This document shows positions 52,165 through 61,180 of a stretch of 64,000 bases of DNA, piece after piece. The notes under the pieces were generated by a model. It was given only the letters and a program-made list of their open reading frames with translations, had not been told where the DNA came from and ran no database searches. The position numbers and the translations under genes are program-made. Within the stretch, counting starts at the first letter, position 1. Every line of letters begins with the position of its first letter. This DNA comes from Daejeonella sp. (GTDB lineage Bacteria > Bacteroidota > Bacteroidia > Sphingobacteriales > Sphingobacteriaceae). Where the stretch lies: NCBI RefSeq assembly GCF_030684675.1, contig NZ_JAUXXZ010000064.1, positions 22,012 to 86,011 of the forward strand, written 5' to 3'.

Positions 52165-54414
52165 TTATTTGATTATAATTTCATCTATCATTAGCCATGG
52201 TTTCCGGTCTTTTCTTTTGCGCCAGGCTGGTAATTCTGTCTGATTGGTTGCTGTTACTTTAATGTAACGTGCTCTTTGGTTCTCCAGATTAAAATTAAAT
52301 TTTCTTATAGGTGCTGAAACATCTTCAAATGGCCCTTCAATAGTCATAGCGGCCACTTCATTGTAGTTTTTCCCATCATCTGATATTTCAATGTGAATTT
52401 CCTTGGGTAAAAACATATAATGCCTGTGGTTCTCGAGAAATGACATTTCAATTTTACTGATTCCGGTTTGCGCTTCCATATCAATTTCAACCTTCATGTC
52501 AGTTTCATTCCATCCAAGCCAGTTATACTGAAAATCTTCAGTACCACCAATTCCATCAACAAGTGTTCTTGCTCCTTTGCTTACAAATTCAGGAGTATTT
52601 TCAGTTAATAACCTTACCGGTTTATTTAACGCTTTATGAATCACAGGTCCAACTTCAAAAATATGCTCCCACTCGGTCTGGTATTGTTGGGGACTTAATC
52701 CTGACTCATTTAATTGAGTGATCTGCAATTCTCTAAGCAACTTAAGAAAATGTTGAACCTTTCTTCTGATCTCTTCCTGTACCACCCATTTTTCATCCTG
52801 CTTTATGAACACTCCATTCTGATCAATTCCAAAGAACCTGGCTTGTTGTAAAACCGCAAAATGCAAGGGCATAGCAACCATTTGCACCCGTTTTGTTAAT
52901 TCAGTATCCCCTTTAACGAGAGTTTCTGCTGAATCCAGAATATTCAGATATTCAGTGAGCAAATTGGGACTTAGATAATTTTGGTAGGGCATGATCGGGT
53001 TATCATAAATATCCATTCGTCTCCAGGAGGAACGAACATGCTCATGGATCAGGTCTATGTATTGCCCGACTAACACTCCGGCGTCTCCATAATAGTTATT
53101 CAGAAATTCAGTTTTGATTTTATCGATGTCCGAATCTTTATCCCACAGAAGCTTTGATAAAATATAAGCCCTCAACTCAGCCAACTCTCCTGGTATCTCA
53201 ACACTACCCTGTATGAAAAAACCTGCTGGTTGATTTTTAGAGAAATAATCAAAATTGGGTTTCAGTGTATGGAGGTTTGGAAAGGGACTAAGGTAATTTG
53301 TGAATTGCACGACATAATCCCAAACAATGATATTAGAGGTAAGTTTCTCCCATTCATCATATTCCTTTCTAAATCTCTCAGAACGCGGATCGGTATCAAA
53401 CGGCTTACTGCGATTAATATCAATTGCCGAGAACATAACATTTACATTCTCCAGTGGCTTCAAACCTACCGGTGGTTTTCTGGAAAAGTTATAGGCCAGA
53501 GTCGAGATGGTCCTATCCGGAAATTTAGCAGCAATCCGATTGACAAATGTTAACAGTGATCCCTGATAACTTTCATGCTTCTTATTTAAAGCAGAGCACT
53601 TTTCGCATTCACAGGCACCTATATCGTCATTCTGACTAACTGACCAATATTTTAATTCAGAGGCACCCTTGATTCTTTTACCTAATTCATTTATAACTAT
53701 TTTCAGAACATCCGGGTTTGTCAGACATAACTGCATTGCTGTTCGTTCCCCATTTACCAAACTAAAATATTCAGGATGTTCATTAAAATAAATCGCAGGT
53801 GAAACTAACTTAAAGAAGGAATGGCCCCATAAACCCCATTTATCTTCGATCCGGTTAAGCTTATGCCAGTCAATATATTCCTGATCAGTTTCTGCATCCC
53901 AATAATGTAATGATCTGAAATTAATTTTCGGGTTTTGCAGATCGTTTATTGCTGGGAGAATTATAGAACTTTGCTTAGGAATCAGCTTAGATCTGGAAGA
54001 ATATTTACGGCAGCCCAGGTATTCTTCCAAAAAAGAATATACGCCATACAGCGTACCTTTCCCCTTGCCTGAAATAATCAGTTTTTTTGACCTGATGGCT
54101 ATCAGAAACCCATCATTTTGAATACTTTCATTCAGCTCAGTACGGCTGGTATTTCCAATTAAGATCTCAAATTCGGAACCGGGAATACTATCATCAATTA
54201 TCGGAATTAATGTGCCGGATATTTGATGAAGATAATTCTGTAAGTTAATAGACGCAGACAGTTCATGTAGGGAGGCATTTTTTGACCTGACAATCGAATA
54301 TTCAGACTTCCCATTTTCAATCAGGGTAATGGAAAAAGACATCATTGGTATAAAAGAAAATATAAGAATATAGAGAAAGCGAAAATGAATCATAGGAAAA
54401 CAATGAATTCTCAT
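52165..54414 (-). CDS. DUF4838 glycoside-hydrolase-like secreted protein
   Basis: A 749-residue protein. A hydrophobic signal (residues about 8-28) is followed by an alpha-glucuronidase-like N-terminal domain (EILIGNTSRTELNE, SGKGKGTLYGVYSFLEEYLG), the DUF4838 core (WGLWGHSFFKLVSPAIYFN, YFSLVNGERTAMQLCLTNPD, YWSVSQNDDIGACECEKCS) and a C-terminal F5/8-like sugar-binding domain (residues about 620-749). The Asp-Asp and Cys-rich stretch DDIGACECEKC is usual for DUF4838. Probably acts on a complex polysaccharide outside the cell. It ends 8 bases from the convergent kinase-like gene. Two ATGs (54414 and 54393) are both possible starts. Confidence 0.85.
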   Translation of the reverse strand: MRIHCFPMIHFRFLYILIFSFIPMMSFSITLIENGKSEYSIVRSKNASLHELSASINLQNYLHQISGTLIPIIDDSIPGSEFEILIGNTSRTELNESIQNDGFLIAIRSKKLIISGKGKGTLYGVYSFLEEYLGCRKYSSRSKLIPKQSSIILPAINDLQNPKINFRSLHYWDAETDQEYIDWHKLNRIEDKWGLWGHSFFKLVSPAIYFNEHPEYFSLVNGERTAMQLCLTNPDVLKIVINELGKRIKGASELKYWSVSQNDDIGACECEKCSALNKKHESYQGSLLTFVNRIAAKFPDRTISTLAYNFSRKPPVGLKPLENVNVMFSAIDINRSKPFDTDPRSERFRKEYDEWEKLTSNIIVWDYVVQFTNYLSPFPNLHTLKPNFDYFSKNQPAGFFIQGSVEIPGELAELRAYILSKLLWDKDSDIDKIKTEFLNNYYGDAGVLVGQYIDLIHEHVRSSWRRMDIYDNPIMPYQNYLSPNLLTEYLNILDSAETLVKGDTELTKRVQMVAMPLHFAVLQQARFFGIDQNGVFIKQDEKWVVQEEIRRKVQHFLKLLRELQITQLNESGLSPQQYQTEWEHIFEVGPVIHKALNKPVRLLTENTPEFVSKGARTLVDGIGGTEDFQYNWLGWNETDMKVEIDMEAQTGISKIEMSFLENHRHYMFLPKEIHIEISDDGKNYNEVAAMTIEGPFEDVSAPIRKFNFNLENQRARYIKVTATNQTELPAWRKRKDRKPWLMIDEIIIK

Positions 54415-54560
54415 AACTATAGTAAAACAATGCTGTTCTGAGCCAAAGTATATGAAATAAAAGTACTGATTAACGAGCTTGCACTATTGTCTAAACTAAG
54501 AAAATAATAGTAATTATACTGTTAAATACTGTCGTAATGTGTAAATTAATCAGGAAGAAA

Positions 54561-55241
54561 TTATTTACTATTCAAAGCAATTGAGCGGATATCCTCTTTC
54601 GTATTAATCACCTTATCTTCATGCAGCTGAAAATGAAATGTTTCAAGCTTTTGAAGCAGGTATTGGAGATTTAGTTTCTCTGAATAAGATAAATTTCCAG
54701 TCACCATTTTTCCAACATAATTCATATCATCAAACACCCGGTGTAAAAGCTGTTTGCCGCTTTCTGTAATTGAAATCCTTCTGGAACGCTTATCTGTCTG
54801 ATCATCCCATTGCTTAACAAGGCCTGCTGCGAGTAATCGACGAATGACTTCGGTGCCTGATGTTTTTTCCTGAATGTTTCTACTAATCAGTTCGCCTTTG
54901 GTCAGACTTTCGTGGGTTAATAATATGGCAAGGGCGGTAAAATCTTCCGGACTTTGTAATGGAGTACCTTCCAGCGTTTTCTTGATATAAGATTTAGCAT
55001 AACGGCTCATGTAAACAAACAGGCGTCCAATTGCATTATCAATTTGATAGGCCAATTCCTGCGTTTCTGCCTCCCTTTTCCCAAAACGGACATCAGACGA
55101 ACTTAATGAAACTTCTGAATGCTCCAGATGGTTGACTAAAAAGCCTGTAAAATCATTAAGGAGGAGTTCTCTCCCATTGCTTTCTGTCTCAAATTGTTCC
55201 AGAAGACTTAATAACTGATGACCCAGTTTGTATGATTTCAT
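54561..55241 (-). CDS. MarR-family transcription regulator
   Basis: A 226-residue protein, longer than usual (150) because of an N-terminal extension of about 60 residues. The winged helix appears from about residue 105: SPEDFTALAILLTHESLTKG, TSGTEVIRRLLAAGLVKQWD, TDKRSRRISITESGKQLL. The wing DKRSRRI-S-T is the most certain MarR mark. It lies downstream of folE-SDR-flavin reductase (68 bases after the last) and probably controls that operon, perhaps in answer to a small aromatic or oxidant ligand. Confidence 0.85.
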   Translation of the reverse strand: MKSYKLGHQLLSLLEQFETESNGRELLLNDFTGFLVNHLEHSEVSLSSSDVRFGKREAETQELAYQIDNAIGRLFVYMSRYAKSYIKKTLEGTPLQSPEDFTALAILLTHESLTKGELISRNIQEKTSGTEVIRRLLAAGLVKQWDDQTDKRSRRISITESGKQLLHRVFDDMNYVGKMVTGNLSYSEKLNLQYLLQKLETFHFQLHEDKVINTKEDIRSIALNSK

Positions 55242-55309
55242 TTAATGGCTGTTTTATTCACATTGTACTGTCCGTCTAATTTGTTTAGCCGTACGCTGAT
55301 TCGGATATC

Positions 55310-55921
55310 TTAAGCAAATTTAGCACAGGCTAATCTACCCAAATGTTCTGTTGTAAAATAGCTATCTAATCCTGTAACAGTAACAGTTCTAGCCTTAATA
55401 TGATCTACATAACCATCGCCGGCAACAATTCCATCATCCATCAAAACATGGACTATTTCACCAATCAGAATCTTAGTATTGTTCAATGATAAATCAATAA
55501 TTTCACGAAGTTCCAATCCAATTTTTATACTTGCTTGAGCTACAAAAGGAGCCTTAAATGGATCCAAATAAAACTCTTTAAAACCGCAGGATTCAAACTC
55601 AGATACACCCGAAGGAAAGCGGGCACTCGTTTGATGAGCCTGTTTAAACCACTCGGGTAATACATTATTAAGGGTGTATTCTTTGGTTTGAATTATATTC
55701 TCAAGTGAGTCATGGTCATTACTTTCTGGCCTGAATACCATACCCAACAAAGGGGGATTGGCTCCAACATGAAAAATCGAGTTAAACAAGCCCAGATTAC
55801 TTATCCCCTCTTTATTTACAGTACCCAGCATATGCAGCGATTTATAACCCGGTAAACTATTAATGAAAGTAGTCCGGTAACGCTTTTCCATAGCAGAAAT
55901 ATGGCTTTGATTAAAGTTCAT
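55310..55921 (-). CDS. Flavin reductase family (split-barrel FMN) protein
   Basis: A 203-residue cytoplasmic protein. It has the flavin reductase-like pattern: GTVNKEGISNLGLFNSIFHV, NPPLLGMVFRPESNDHDSLE, SGVSEFESCGFKEFY and KILIGEIVHVLMDDGIV. Likely FMN-binding and able to use NAD(P)H. It follows the SDR gene with a 2-base gap. Relatives lie near cryptochrome or photolyase genes in other Bacteroidota, to my knowledge, but no photolyase is in this window. Confidence 0.88.
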   Translation of the reverse strand: MNFNQSHISAMEKRYRTTFINSLPGYKSLHMLGTVNKEGISNLGLFNSIFHVGANPPLLGMVFRPESNDHDSLENIIQTKEYTLNNVLPEWFKQAHQTSARFPSGVSEFESCGFKEFYLDPFKAPFVAQASIKIGLELREIIDLSLNNTKILIGEIVHVLMDDGIVAGDGYVDHIKARTVTVTGLDSYFTTEHLGRLACAKFA

Positions 55922-55923
55922 TT

Positions 55924-56496
55924 TTACAAAGTTTTTAAATTTCCCATTCCTCCATCAATTCCTAAAACCTGTCCGCTTATCCACCCACTTTCATCAGATA
56001 ATAAAAATGAAATTGCTGAAGCAAACTCCGCCGCGAGTGAAAGAGCCAGACCTTCAACCCCACCCTTAGCAGCAGCAATACTGGCATGATAAGGCATACC
56101 TGCTTTTGCGGCTACAGAACTGATGAGTACTATTGAAGCTGCACCCGAATTTCTCAAAGACCTGTATGCCAATTGAATAGTTCGGACTGCTCCAGTTACA
56201 TTCAATTTATAATCGTGAATAAAATCATCTTCGGTGTAACGACTGAAAGGTTTCAGGTTAATACTCCCGACAGCGTAAACCAAACCATGCAATTTTTCGG
56301 GTAATTGATTTCCAATCAAATCAAGGTTTGTTAGGACATCAATAGGAATATGAATCAATCTATCTGACCATTCTTCAGATTTGGTTCTTGAAGCATTGTA
56401 TACCTGAGCACCCTGAGAGGTCAGCATATTGACCAATCTGAGTCCGATGCCTGAACTACCACCAACAACGAGTATATTTTTACCCTTAAAATCCAT
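55924..56496 (-). CDS. Short-chain dehydrogenase with internal deletion
   Basis: Only 190 residues against about 240 for its family. The cofactor motif is GGSSGIG (12-18) and the usual Ser is at about 126 (ISSVAAKAG). The active-site segment is HASIAAAKGG, where Lys144 is kept but the usual Tyr four residues before is Ile140; this change is known to me from a related SDR subgroup. Then LAAEFA (to 159) joins directly to SAISFLLSDES, so the stretch of about 50 residues that normally carries the nucleotide-exit loop and substrate lid is gone. The ends NGG-style (GQVLGIDGGMG) are normal. It may be inactive. Confidence 0.85.
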   Translation of the reverse strand: MDFKGKNILVVGGSSGIGLRLVNMLTSQGAQVYNASRTKSEEWSDRLIHIPIDVLTNLDLIGNQLPEKLHGLVYAVGSINLKPFSRYTEDDFIHDYKLNVTGAVRTIQLAYRSLRNSGAASIVLISSVAAKAGMPYHASIAAAKGGVEGLALSLAAEFASAISFLLSDESGWISGQVLGIDGGMGNLKTL

Positions 56497-57182
56497 TATC
56501 CTATATGCTTTAAAAACTCATTTCTGGTTTCGGGTGATAAAAATCTGCCACTATATTCTGCCGTAATGGTTGAGCTATTCATATCACGTACCCCTCTCGA
56601 TGAAACACAATGATGGTGGGCATCTATAACTACTGCCACATCTTCTGTCCCCAAAGCTGTTTTGATTTCATTCGCAATCTGAATTGTAAGCCTTTCCTGG
56701 ACTTGTGGGCGCTGTGAATAATGCTGAACAATCCGGTTTAGTTTGGACAGACCAATTACTTTGCCATTGCTCATATAAGCTATATGTGCTTTACCTGTAA
56801 TTGGCACGAAATGATGCTCGCAATTGCTGTAAACAGCGATATTCCTCTCCACCAGCATCTGATTATACTTATAGTGGTTTTCAAACAGAGTTACTGATGG
56901 TTTATTCGCGGGGTTCAACCCGCTAAAAATCTCCGTAACATACATTTTTGCAACTCTTTTCGGGGTATCTCTTAAACTGTCATCATTAAGGTCTAAACCA
57001 AGAATATTCATGATATGACTGAAATGCTTTTCAATAAGTTGAATTTTAGTTTCATCATCCAGGTCAAATGCATCCTCACGCATTGGGGTATCAACAGAAG
57101 CGGAAATATGACTTTCAGCCATCATACTTAATAAATCCTGCTCTGTAGCGTGCAGAATATGATTCGGATTATTTTTATCCAT
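56496..57182 (-). CDS. folE: GTP cyclohydrolase I FolE
   Basis: A 228-residue enzyme of normal length. The zinc site is Cys121 and His124 (YSNCEHHFVPI) and Cys192 (DAHHHCVSSRG), and the substrate segments FAKRVAKMYV-like DTPKRVAKMYVTE, KVIGLSKLNRIVQHYSQRPQ and GVRDMNSSTITAEYSG are complete. It converts GTP to dihydroneopterin triphosphate. First gene of a folE-SDR-flavin reductase-MarR operon; its stop and the next start share bases (TAATG type). A pterin for a light or redox enzyme may be the product, rather than general folate. Confidence 0.95.
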   Translation of the reverse strand: MDKNNPNHILHATEQDLLSMMAESHISASVDTPMREDAFDLDDETKIQLIEKHFSHIMNILGLDLNDDSLRDTPKRVAKMYVTEIFSGLNPANKPSVTLFENHYKYNQMLVERNIAVYSNCEHHFVPITGKAHIAYMSNGKVIGLSKLNRIVQHYSQRPQVQERLTIQIANEIKTALGTEDVAVVIDAHHHCVSSRGVRDMNSSTITAEYSGRFLSPETRNEFLKHIG

Positions 57183-57288
57183 TGTATATTTTCGTATTAT
57201 TTTGATACAATTATAACAATAACATTCTATTATTATTAATTAGATAAGTCGCCTAAATGTCAAATAATCAGAGAGGAAATAAAACAAC

Positions 57289-57310
57289 AAAAGCCTGAAT
57301 TCAGGCTTTT
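57289..57310. terminator. Palindromic terminator
   Basis: AAAAGCCTGAATTCAGGCTTTT is a perfect 22-base palindrome with a T-rich stretch after it on the minus strand. It lies just after the stop of the GAF kinase at 57336 and before the folE gene region, and ends that kinase's transcript. Confidence 0.85.
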
Positions 57311-57335
57311 AATCTTTGATAAGTTAATTCGGAAT

Positions 57336-58544
57336 TTAAGTAGCATTCCCACTAATCACAACTTCAAAAACAGAACCCTCTCCAGGAATAGAACTTATAT
57401 TTAGTTTTCCATTCAAACCACTAATCAGATGCTTGATTAATTGCAAACCAAAGCCATAACCTTTTTCGCCTTCAGTGCCCTCCTCTGAAGAAGCATTCCC
57501 ATTGAGGATGGCATCTATCTTCTTCGGGCTTAATCCCTCACCAGAATCCTTAACCTTGATATTTAAATTATGTTTTGAGTTTGAAATATCCATATCCAAT
57601 CCTACACTAACCTTACCTCCATTAGGAGTGAATTTAATAGCATTGGAAATCAGGTTTCCGGTAATTTGAAGCAGCTTATTTTTAGGAAACGGTATCCCCA
57701 TGGCCCTTGGGATAATATTTACATCAAACTGAATATTTTTTGATTTTGCCTGAGGGATATACAATTTTTCAAGTTTCTCCTTAAATGATTGCATATCCAT
57801 TTCATTTCCCTTAATGAGAACAGATTTATTTTTCTCAGCACTTAAAATTTCATCCGCAAGTTCAAGAATTGACTTGCCGCTTTTGTGAATCAGGTTAATA
57901 AATTCAAGCACTTCGTCAATTTTATTTTCCTTGCCCTGTTCGCTGATAATTTCTGTAAGTCCGATGATGCCTCCTAAAGGTCCGCGGATATCATGTACAA
58001 CCTTGTTTTGGGTTGCCTGCACCTCTTTGACCCTATTTTTTAATCCTTCAATTGCCTTGTATGCCTTAAGGCGGTTAACAATTTCATCAGCAATAATCCT
58101 CAATAGCTCTTCCTTCTCTGGCGAAAGTGTTTTAACCTCCCTGTCAAGTACACACAATGCGCCTATATTTAAACCATCTGATACAAGCGGTATTCCAAAA
58201 TAATAACGAAGTAAAGGATCTTCCTTTACATAAAATTTATCTTTGAAACGGTCATCCTTTGATAAATCCTCAATTTCAAACGGTTTTTCATCATATTTAA
58301 TTGTATACTGACAAACTGAGTCTTCACGTGGCATTTGCTCTAGATCAAGACCATAATTGGATATCGTCCACTGTGTATAAGAGTCTATTAAATTGACCAG
58401 TGATATAGGAGTACCGGCAACGCTTGCTGCCAGTTTAGCCAAATCCTTGAAGTTATCTTGAAAATTAGAATAATCAAGATTAAAATCAGAAAGATTCAGG
58501 ACTCTTGCATATTCATTTTCCGGAATAGGTGGATTATAGCTCAT
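57336..58544 (-). CDS. GAF-domain sensor histidine kinase
   Basis: A 402-residue cytoplasmic kinase. The GAF domain covers about residues 25-160 and the H-box is VVHDIRGPLGGIIGL with His184. The ATPase domain is complete: GNLISNAIKFTPNGG (N-box), VKDSGEGLSPKKID (G1) and GYGFGLQLIKHLI (G2). It is clearly paralogous to the protein at 51020 over the whole length, with matching segments SYTQWTI, MPRE and SGKSILELAD / SSKSILEIAD. No membrane segment. No partner regulator gene is adjacent, though the EPS regulator at 50479 is a candidate. Confidence 0.92.
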   Translation of the reverse strand: MSYNPPIPENEYARVLNLSDFNLDYSNFQDNFKDLAKLAASVAGTPISLVNLIDSYTQWTISNYGLDLEQMPREDSVCQYTIKYDEKPFEIEDLSKDDRFKDKFYVKEDPLLRYYFGIPLVSDGLNIGALCVLDREVKTLSPEKEELLRIIADEIVNRLKAYKAIEGLKNRVKEVQATQNKVVHDIRGPLGGIIGLTEIISEQGKENKIDEVLEFINLIHKSGKSILELADEILSAEKNKSVLIKGNEMDMQSFKEKLEKLYIPQAKSKNIQFDVNIIPRAMGIPFPKNKLLQITGNLISNAIKFTPNGGKVSVGLDMDISNSKHNLNIKVKDSGEGLSPKKIDAILNGNASSEEGTEGEKGYGFGLQLIKHLISGLNGKLNISSIPGEGSVFEVVISGNAT

Positions 58545-58676
58545 TGTTATTTTAAGAAATTTGGAATAAAGTTAAAGTTTATAGGTTGAAAGATTTTTAT
58601 TTGGCAGCCATTATTTGAAATTCGGGAAAAAATTTAGAATCATTTTAGATTTGTTTTATTTCCCATTATGTATGTG

Positions 58677-58732
58677 TACCAAAAAACAGGCCAAATGCAA
58701 CCCAAAATGCAACAGACCTGTTTCTTTAGGTA
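58677..58732. repeat. Inverted repeat between divergent genes
   Basis: TACCAAAAAACAGG pairs with CCTGTTTCTTTAGGTA with two unpaired bases and an inside loop that holds the direct repeat AATGCAAC twice. It lies in the 311-base gap between the divergent kinase (58544) and M20 (58856) genes. The rest of this gap is AT-rich, and I see nothing else in it. Confidence 0.45.
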
Positions 58733-58855
58733 AAATCTAATATCTTAATATTGCTGAATAATTAACGGTCAATGTAATATTTTATTGAAGAAGAATATTA
58801 TTTATAAGGTTTAGAAAATTTACATTTATTAATATTGATTACCAACTCCCCTTTC

Positions 58856-60148
58856 ATGAAAAAAATATTCCTGATTTCATTTTTTTTAATCAGTGCGCTT
58901 TCAGTGAGTGCACAAAATGAAAAAGCAATTTCCGCTCAATCCATATACAAAGTGCAGATCGATAAAATTAGTAACGATAAAAAAGTCCAAATGGCTTTTA
59001 ATATTATTCAGCAGCTTGAACCGACAACAATGAAGGAATTGATAGAACTTACAGAGATTCCTGCTCCCCCATTTATGGAACAAAAAAGAGCGGAAAAATT
59101 CAGACAAATGCTTCAGAATGCCGGGATAGATTCTATATGGACTGATGAGGCGGGAAATGTTCTTGCTTTGAGAAAAGGAAAAGGCAATGGTAAAACGGTT
59201 CTCATTGAAGGACATTTAGATACGGTTTTCCCTTTAGATACTGATGTCAAGATAAAAATGAAGGGGGATACTTTATTTGCTCCGGGCATTGCTGATGATA
59301 CCAGGGCAATCAGCGTAGTTCTTACGGTAGTTAAAGCAATGAACCAGGCAAAAATTTCAACAGAATCGGATATATTAATTGCCGGAACAGTTGGTGAAGA
59401 AGGACTAGGTGATTTGCGGGGAATCAAACATATTTTCAAAACGGGGAATCAAAAAATCGATTCACATATCGCTTTAGATGGTGGTGATATTAGCGGACTG
59501 GTTACAAATGGTTTAGGATCGGTACGTTATAAAATTATCTTTAATGGGCCGGGAGGTCATTCATGGGGTGCTTTTGGATTGGCCAATCCGCATCATGCAA
59601 TGGGCAAGGCGATTGACTACTTTGATAAAGAAGCAGCATTATTTGTAGCCAGCGGTCCAAAAACCACCTATAATGTAGGCAGAATTGGTGGAGGAACTTC
59701 AGTAAACTCCATTCCATTTGAAACATGGATGGAGGTGGATATGCGCTCACTAAGTCCGGAAAAGTTGAAAGGAATTGAGCAAATCTTGTTAAATCAGGTT
59801 AATAAGGCCCTTGATGATTATAATTCAGGTATCAAAACCGGAGCAAAACTTACAGCCAAATTCGAAAAAATTGGGGAACGGCCATCCGGCGTTCAGAGTG
59901 CAGAGCTTCCGCTGATTCAGAGAGCAATGGCGGCAATTGAATACTTTAAATTGAAACCCTCATTAGGTACAGGATCTACAAATTCAAATACCCCAATTTC
60001 ACTTGGGATACCGAGTATTACGATTGGAAGAGGAGGCAAAGGCGGAAACGCTCATTCCCTGGATGAATGGTGGATCAACGAAAATGGAGCTGAGGCAATT
60101 AAGTTCGCATTATTAATACTGATTGCTGAAGCTGGTTTGGTCCAATAA
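58856..60148 (+). CDS. Exported M20/M28-type metallopeptidase
   Basis: A protein of 430 residues from ATG 58856; the frame is open from TTG 58835, but the ATG gives a clean signal peptide (MKKIFLISFFLISALSVSAQ). The metal ligands appear in IEGHLDTVFP, GIADDTRAI and GTVGEEGLGD, with a dimerisation domain (GPGGHSWGAFGLANP) in the middle. The order is that of PepT-like peptidases that act on small peptides or acylated amino acids. Exported location suggests peptide scavenging. It is followed by tatA after about 100 bases. Confidence 0.9.
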   Translation: MKKIFLISFFLISALSVSAQNEKAISAQSIYKVQIDKISNDKKVQMAFNIIQQLEPTTMKELIELTEIPAPPFMEQKRAEKFRQMLQNAGIDSIWTDEAGNVLALRKGKGNGKTVLIEGHLDTVFPLDTDVKIKMKGDTLFAPGIADDTRAISVVLTVVKAMNQAKISTESDILIAGTVGEEGLGDLRGIKHIFKTGNQKIDSHIALDGGDISGLVTNGLGSVRYKIIFNGPGGHSWGAFGLANPHHAMGKAIDYFDKEAALFVASGPKTTYNVGRIGGGTSVNSIPFETWMEVDMRSLSPEKLKGIEQILLNQVNKALDDYNSGIKTGAKLTAKFEKIGERPSGVQSAELPLIQRAMAAIEYFKLKPSLGTGSTNSNTPISLGIPSITIGRGGKGGNAHSLDEWWINENGAEAIKFALLILIAEAGLVQ

Positions 60149-60248
60149 GTTGATTTATATCCCTATACTGAATTGTAACAGGTTTATGTGCAATCTTTTT
60201 TAAATTCAATATTATTCCCAAATTCATAAAAAATTAAAAACGGAAATT

Positions 60249-60434
60249 ATGCCAAATTTAGGTGGGCCAGAAATCATATTGATCATGGTCGTAGTATTAT
60301 TAATGTTCGGTGGGAAGAAGATTCCTGAAATGATGAGAGGATTGGGAAAAGGCATGAAAGAATTTAAAGATGCCAAGGATGGGCTAAATGAAGATCCTGA
60401 ACCAAAACAGGTACATGCAATTAAAGAAAGCTAA
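60249..60434 (+). CDS. tatA: Twin-arginine translocase subunit TatA/E
   Basis: A 61-residue protein: an N-terminal helix (residues about 6-22, [20 protein letters not shown]) followed by an amphipathic helix [18 protein letters not shown]. The FGGKKIPE hinge and the second helix with alternating Lys/Gly are the TatA marks. It should oligomerise in the inner membrane to let folded proteins through. Tat-leader genes in the window are at 11333, 17560, 23115, 24852 and 35084. No tatC is seen close by. Confidence 0.93.
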   Translation: MPNLGGPEIILIMVVVLLMFGGKKIPEMMRGLGKGMKEFKDAKDGLNEDPEPKQVHAIKES

Positions 60435-60435
60435 T

Positions 60436-60467
60436 AAAAAAGGATCCGAAACCGGATCCTTTTTTAT
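60436..60467. terminator. Terminator after tatA
   Basis: A perfect 13-base stem, AAAAAAGGATCCG with CGGATCCTTTTTT, loop AAAC, ending in a T-run. It directly follows the tatA stop and can stop transcription from both sides, as the peroxiredoxin gene ends at 60503 on the other strand. Confidence 0.92.
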
Positions 60468-60502
60468 TAGACATTTTACCTGGCACACAGGTATAGCGGT
60501 GA

Positions 60503-61030
60503 TTACTTCTTCTTTAATGTCAGTATCTGACCCGCGTGATTTTTTGTATCAATTTCGGTTATCACTTTATTAATATAGCCGCTTTTATTAATCAGAAAAG
60601 TGGTTCTGGTGGTACTAAAGGATTTTACCCCATTTCTTTCCTTCTCAGTCCAAACACCATATTTTGTCACAATTGACTTATCTGTATCGGCCAAAAGCGA
60701 AAAAGGTAAATTATTTTTTGCTATAAAATCGCGGTGAGAAGCCTCATCGTCGATACTCACACCTAAAATGGTATAACCTTCTTTCTTTAAATCCTTGAAA
60801 TTATCACGTAAACTACAGGCCTGAGCAGTACATCCGGAAGTATTATCTTTTGGGTAGAAATACAGTACAAGCTTTTTGCCTTTGAACTGTTTCAAAGAAA
60901 CCGTTTTTCCGTTCTGATCTTTGGAAACGAAATCGGGTGCTTTGTCGCCCGCCTTTAATGATGTCTGTGCCTGACTAAGCCCCGGAGCAATCAGACTCAG
61001 AAGCAGAATTATCGAGAATATTGATTTCAT
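60503..61030 (-). CDS. Exported peroxiredoxin of the BCP type
   Basis: A 175-residue protein with a signal peptide (residues about 1-22, PGLSQAQ) followed by a full thiol peroxidase. The catalytic site reads YPKDNTSGCTAQACSLRD, with peroxidatic Cys and a resolving Cys five residues later, which is the arrangement of bacterioferritin comigratory proteins. The later segments VSIDDEASHRDFIAKNNLPF and VWTEKERNG fit. It should reduce peroxides in the periplasm, which is not the usual place for a BCP enzyme. Confidence 0.92.
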   Translation of the reverse strand: MKSIFSIILLLSLIAPGLSQAQTSLKAGDKAPDFVSKDQNGKTVSLKQFKGKKLVLYFYPKDNTSGCTAQACSLRDNFKDLKKEGYTILGVSIDDEASHRDFIAKNNLPFSLLADTDKSIVTKYGVWTEKERNGVKSFSTTRTTFLINKSGYINKVITEIDTKNHAGQILTLKKK

Positions 61031-61085
61031 ATTTTGTTTTTTATTGCAAAATACGGTTTTTGAAGGATTAGTATTTGTAATTGTT

Positions 61086-61130
61086 CAGTTACCTACTATC
61101 AGTTGTCTGTTACCGGTTGTCTGTTGTCAG
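61086..61130. repeat. Degenerate tandem repeats
   Basis: CAGTTGTCTGTTACCGGTTG-like units with a period of about 14 bases run between the peroxiredoxin gene and the end of the glycosidase-like gene. They resemble the other gap repeats but with a new unit. Confidence 0.6.
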
Positions 61131-61180
61131 GGTGATTATGATTCATTTGACAATCAATTTTTTATGCTTAAACGATTTCC

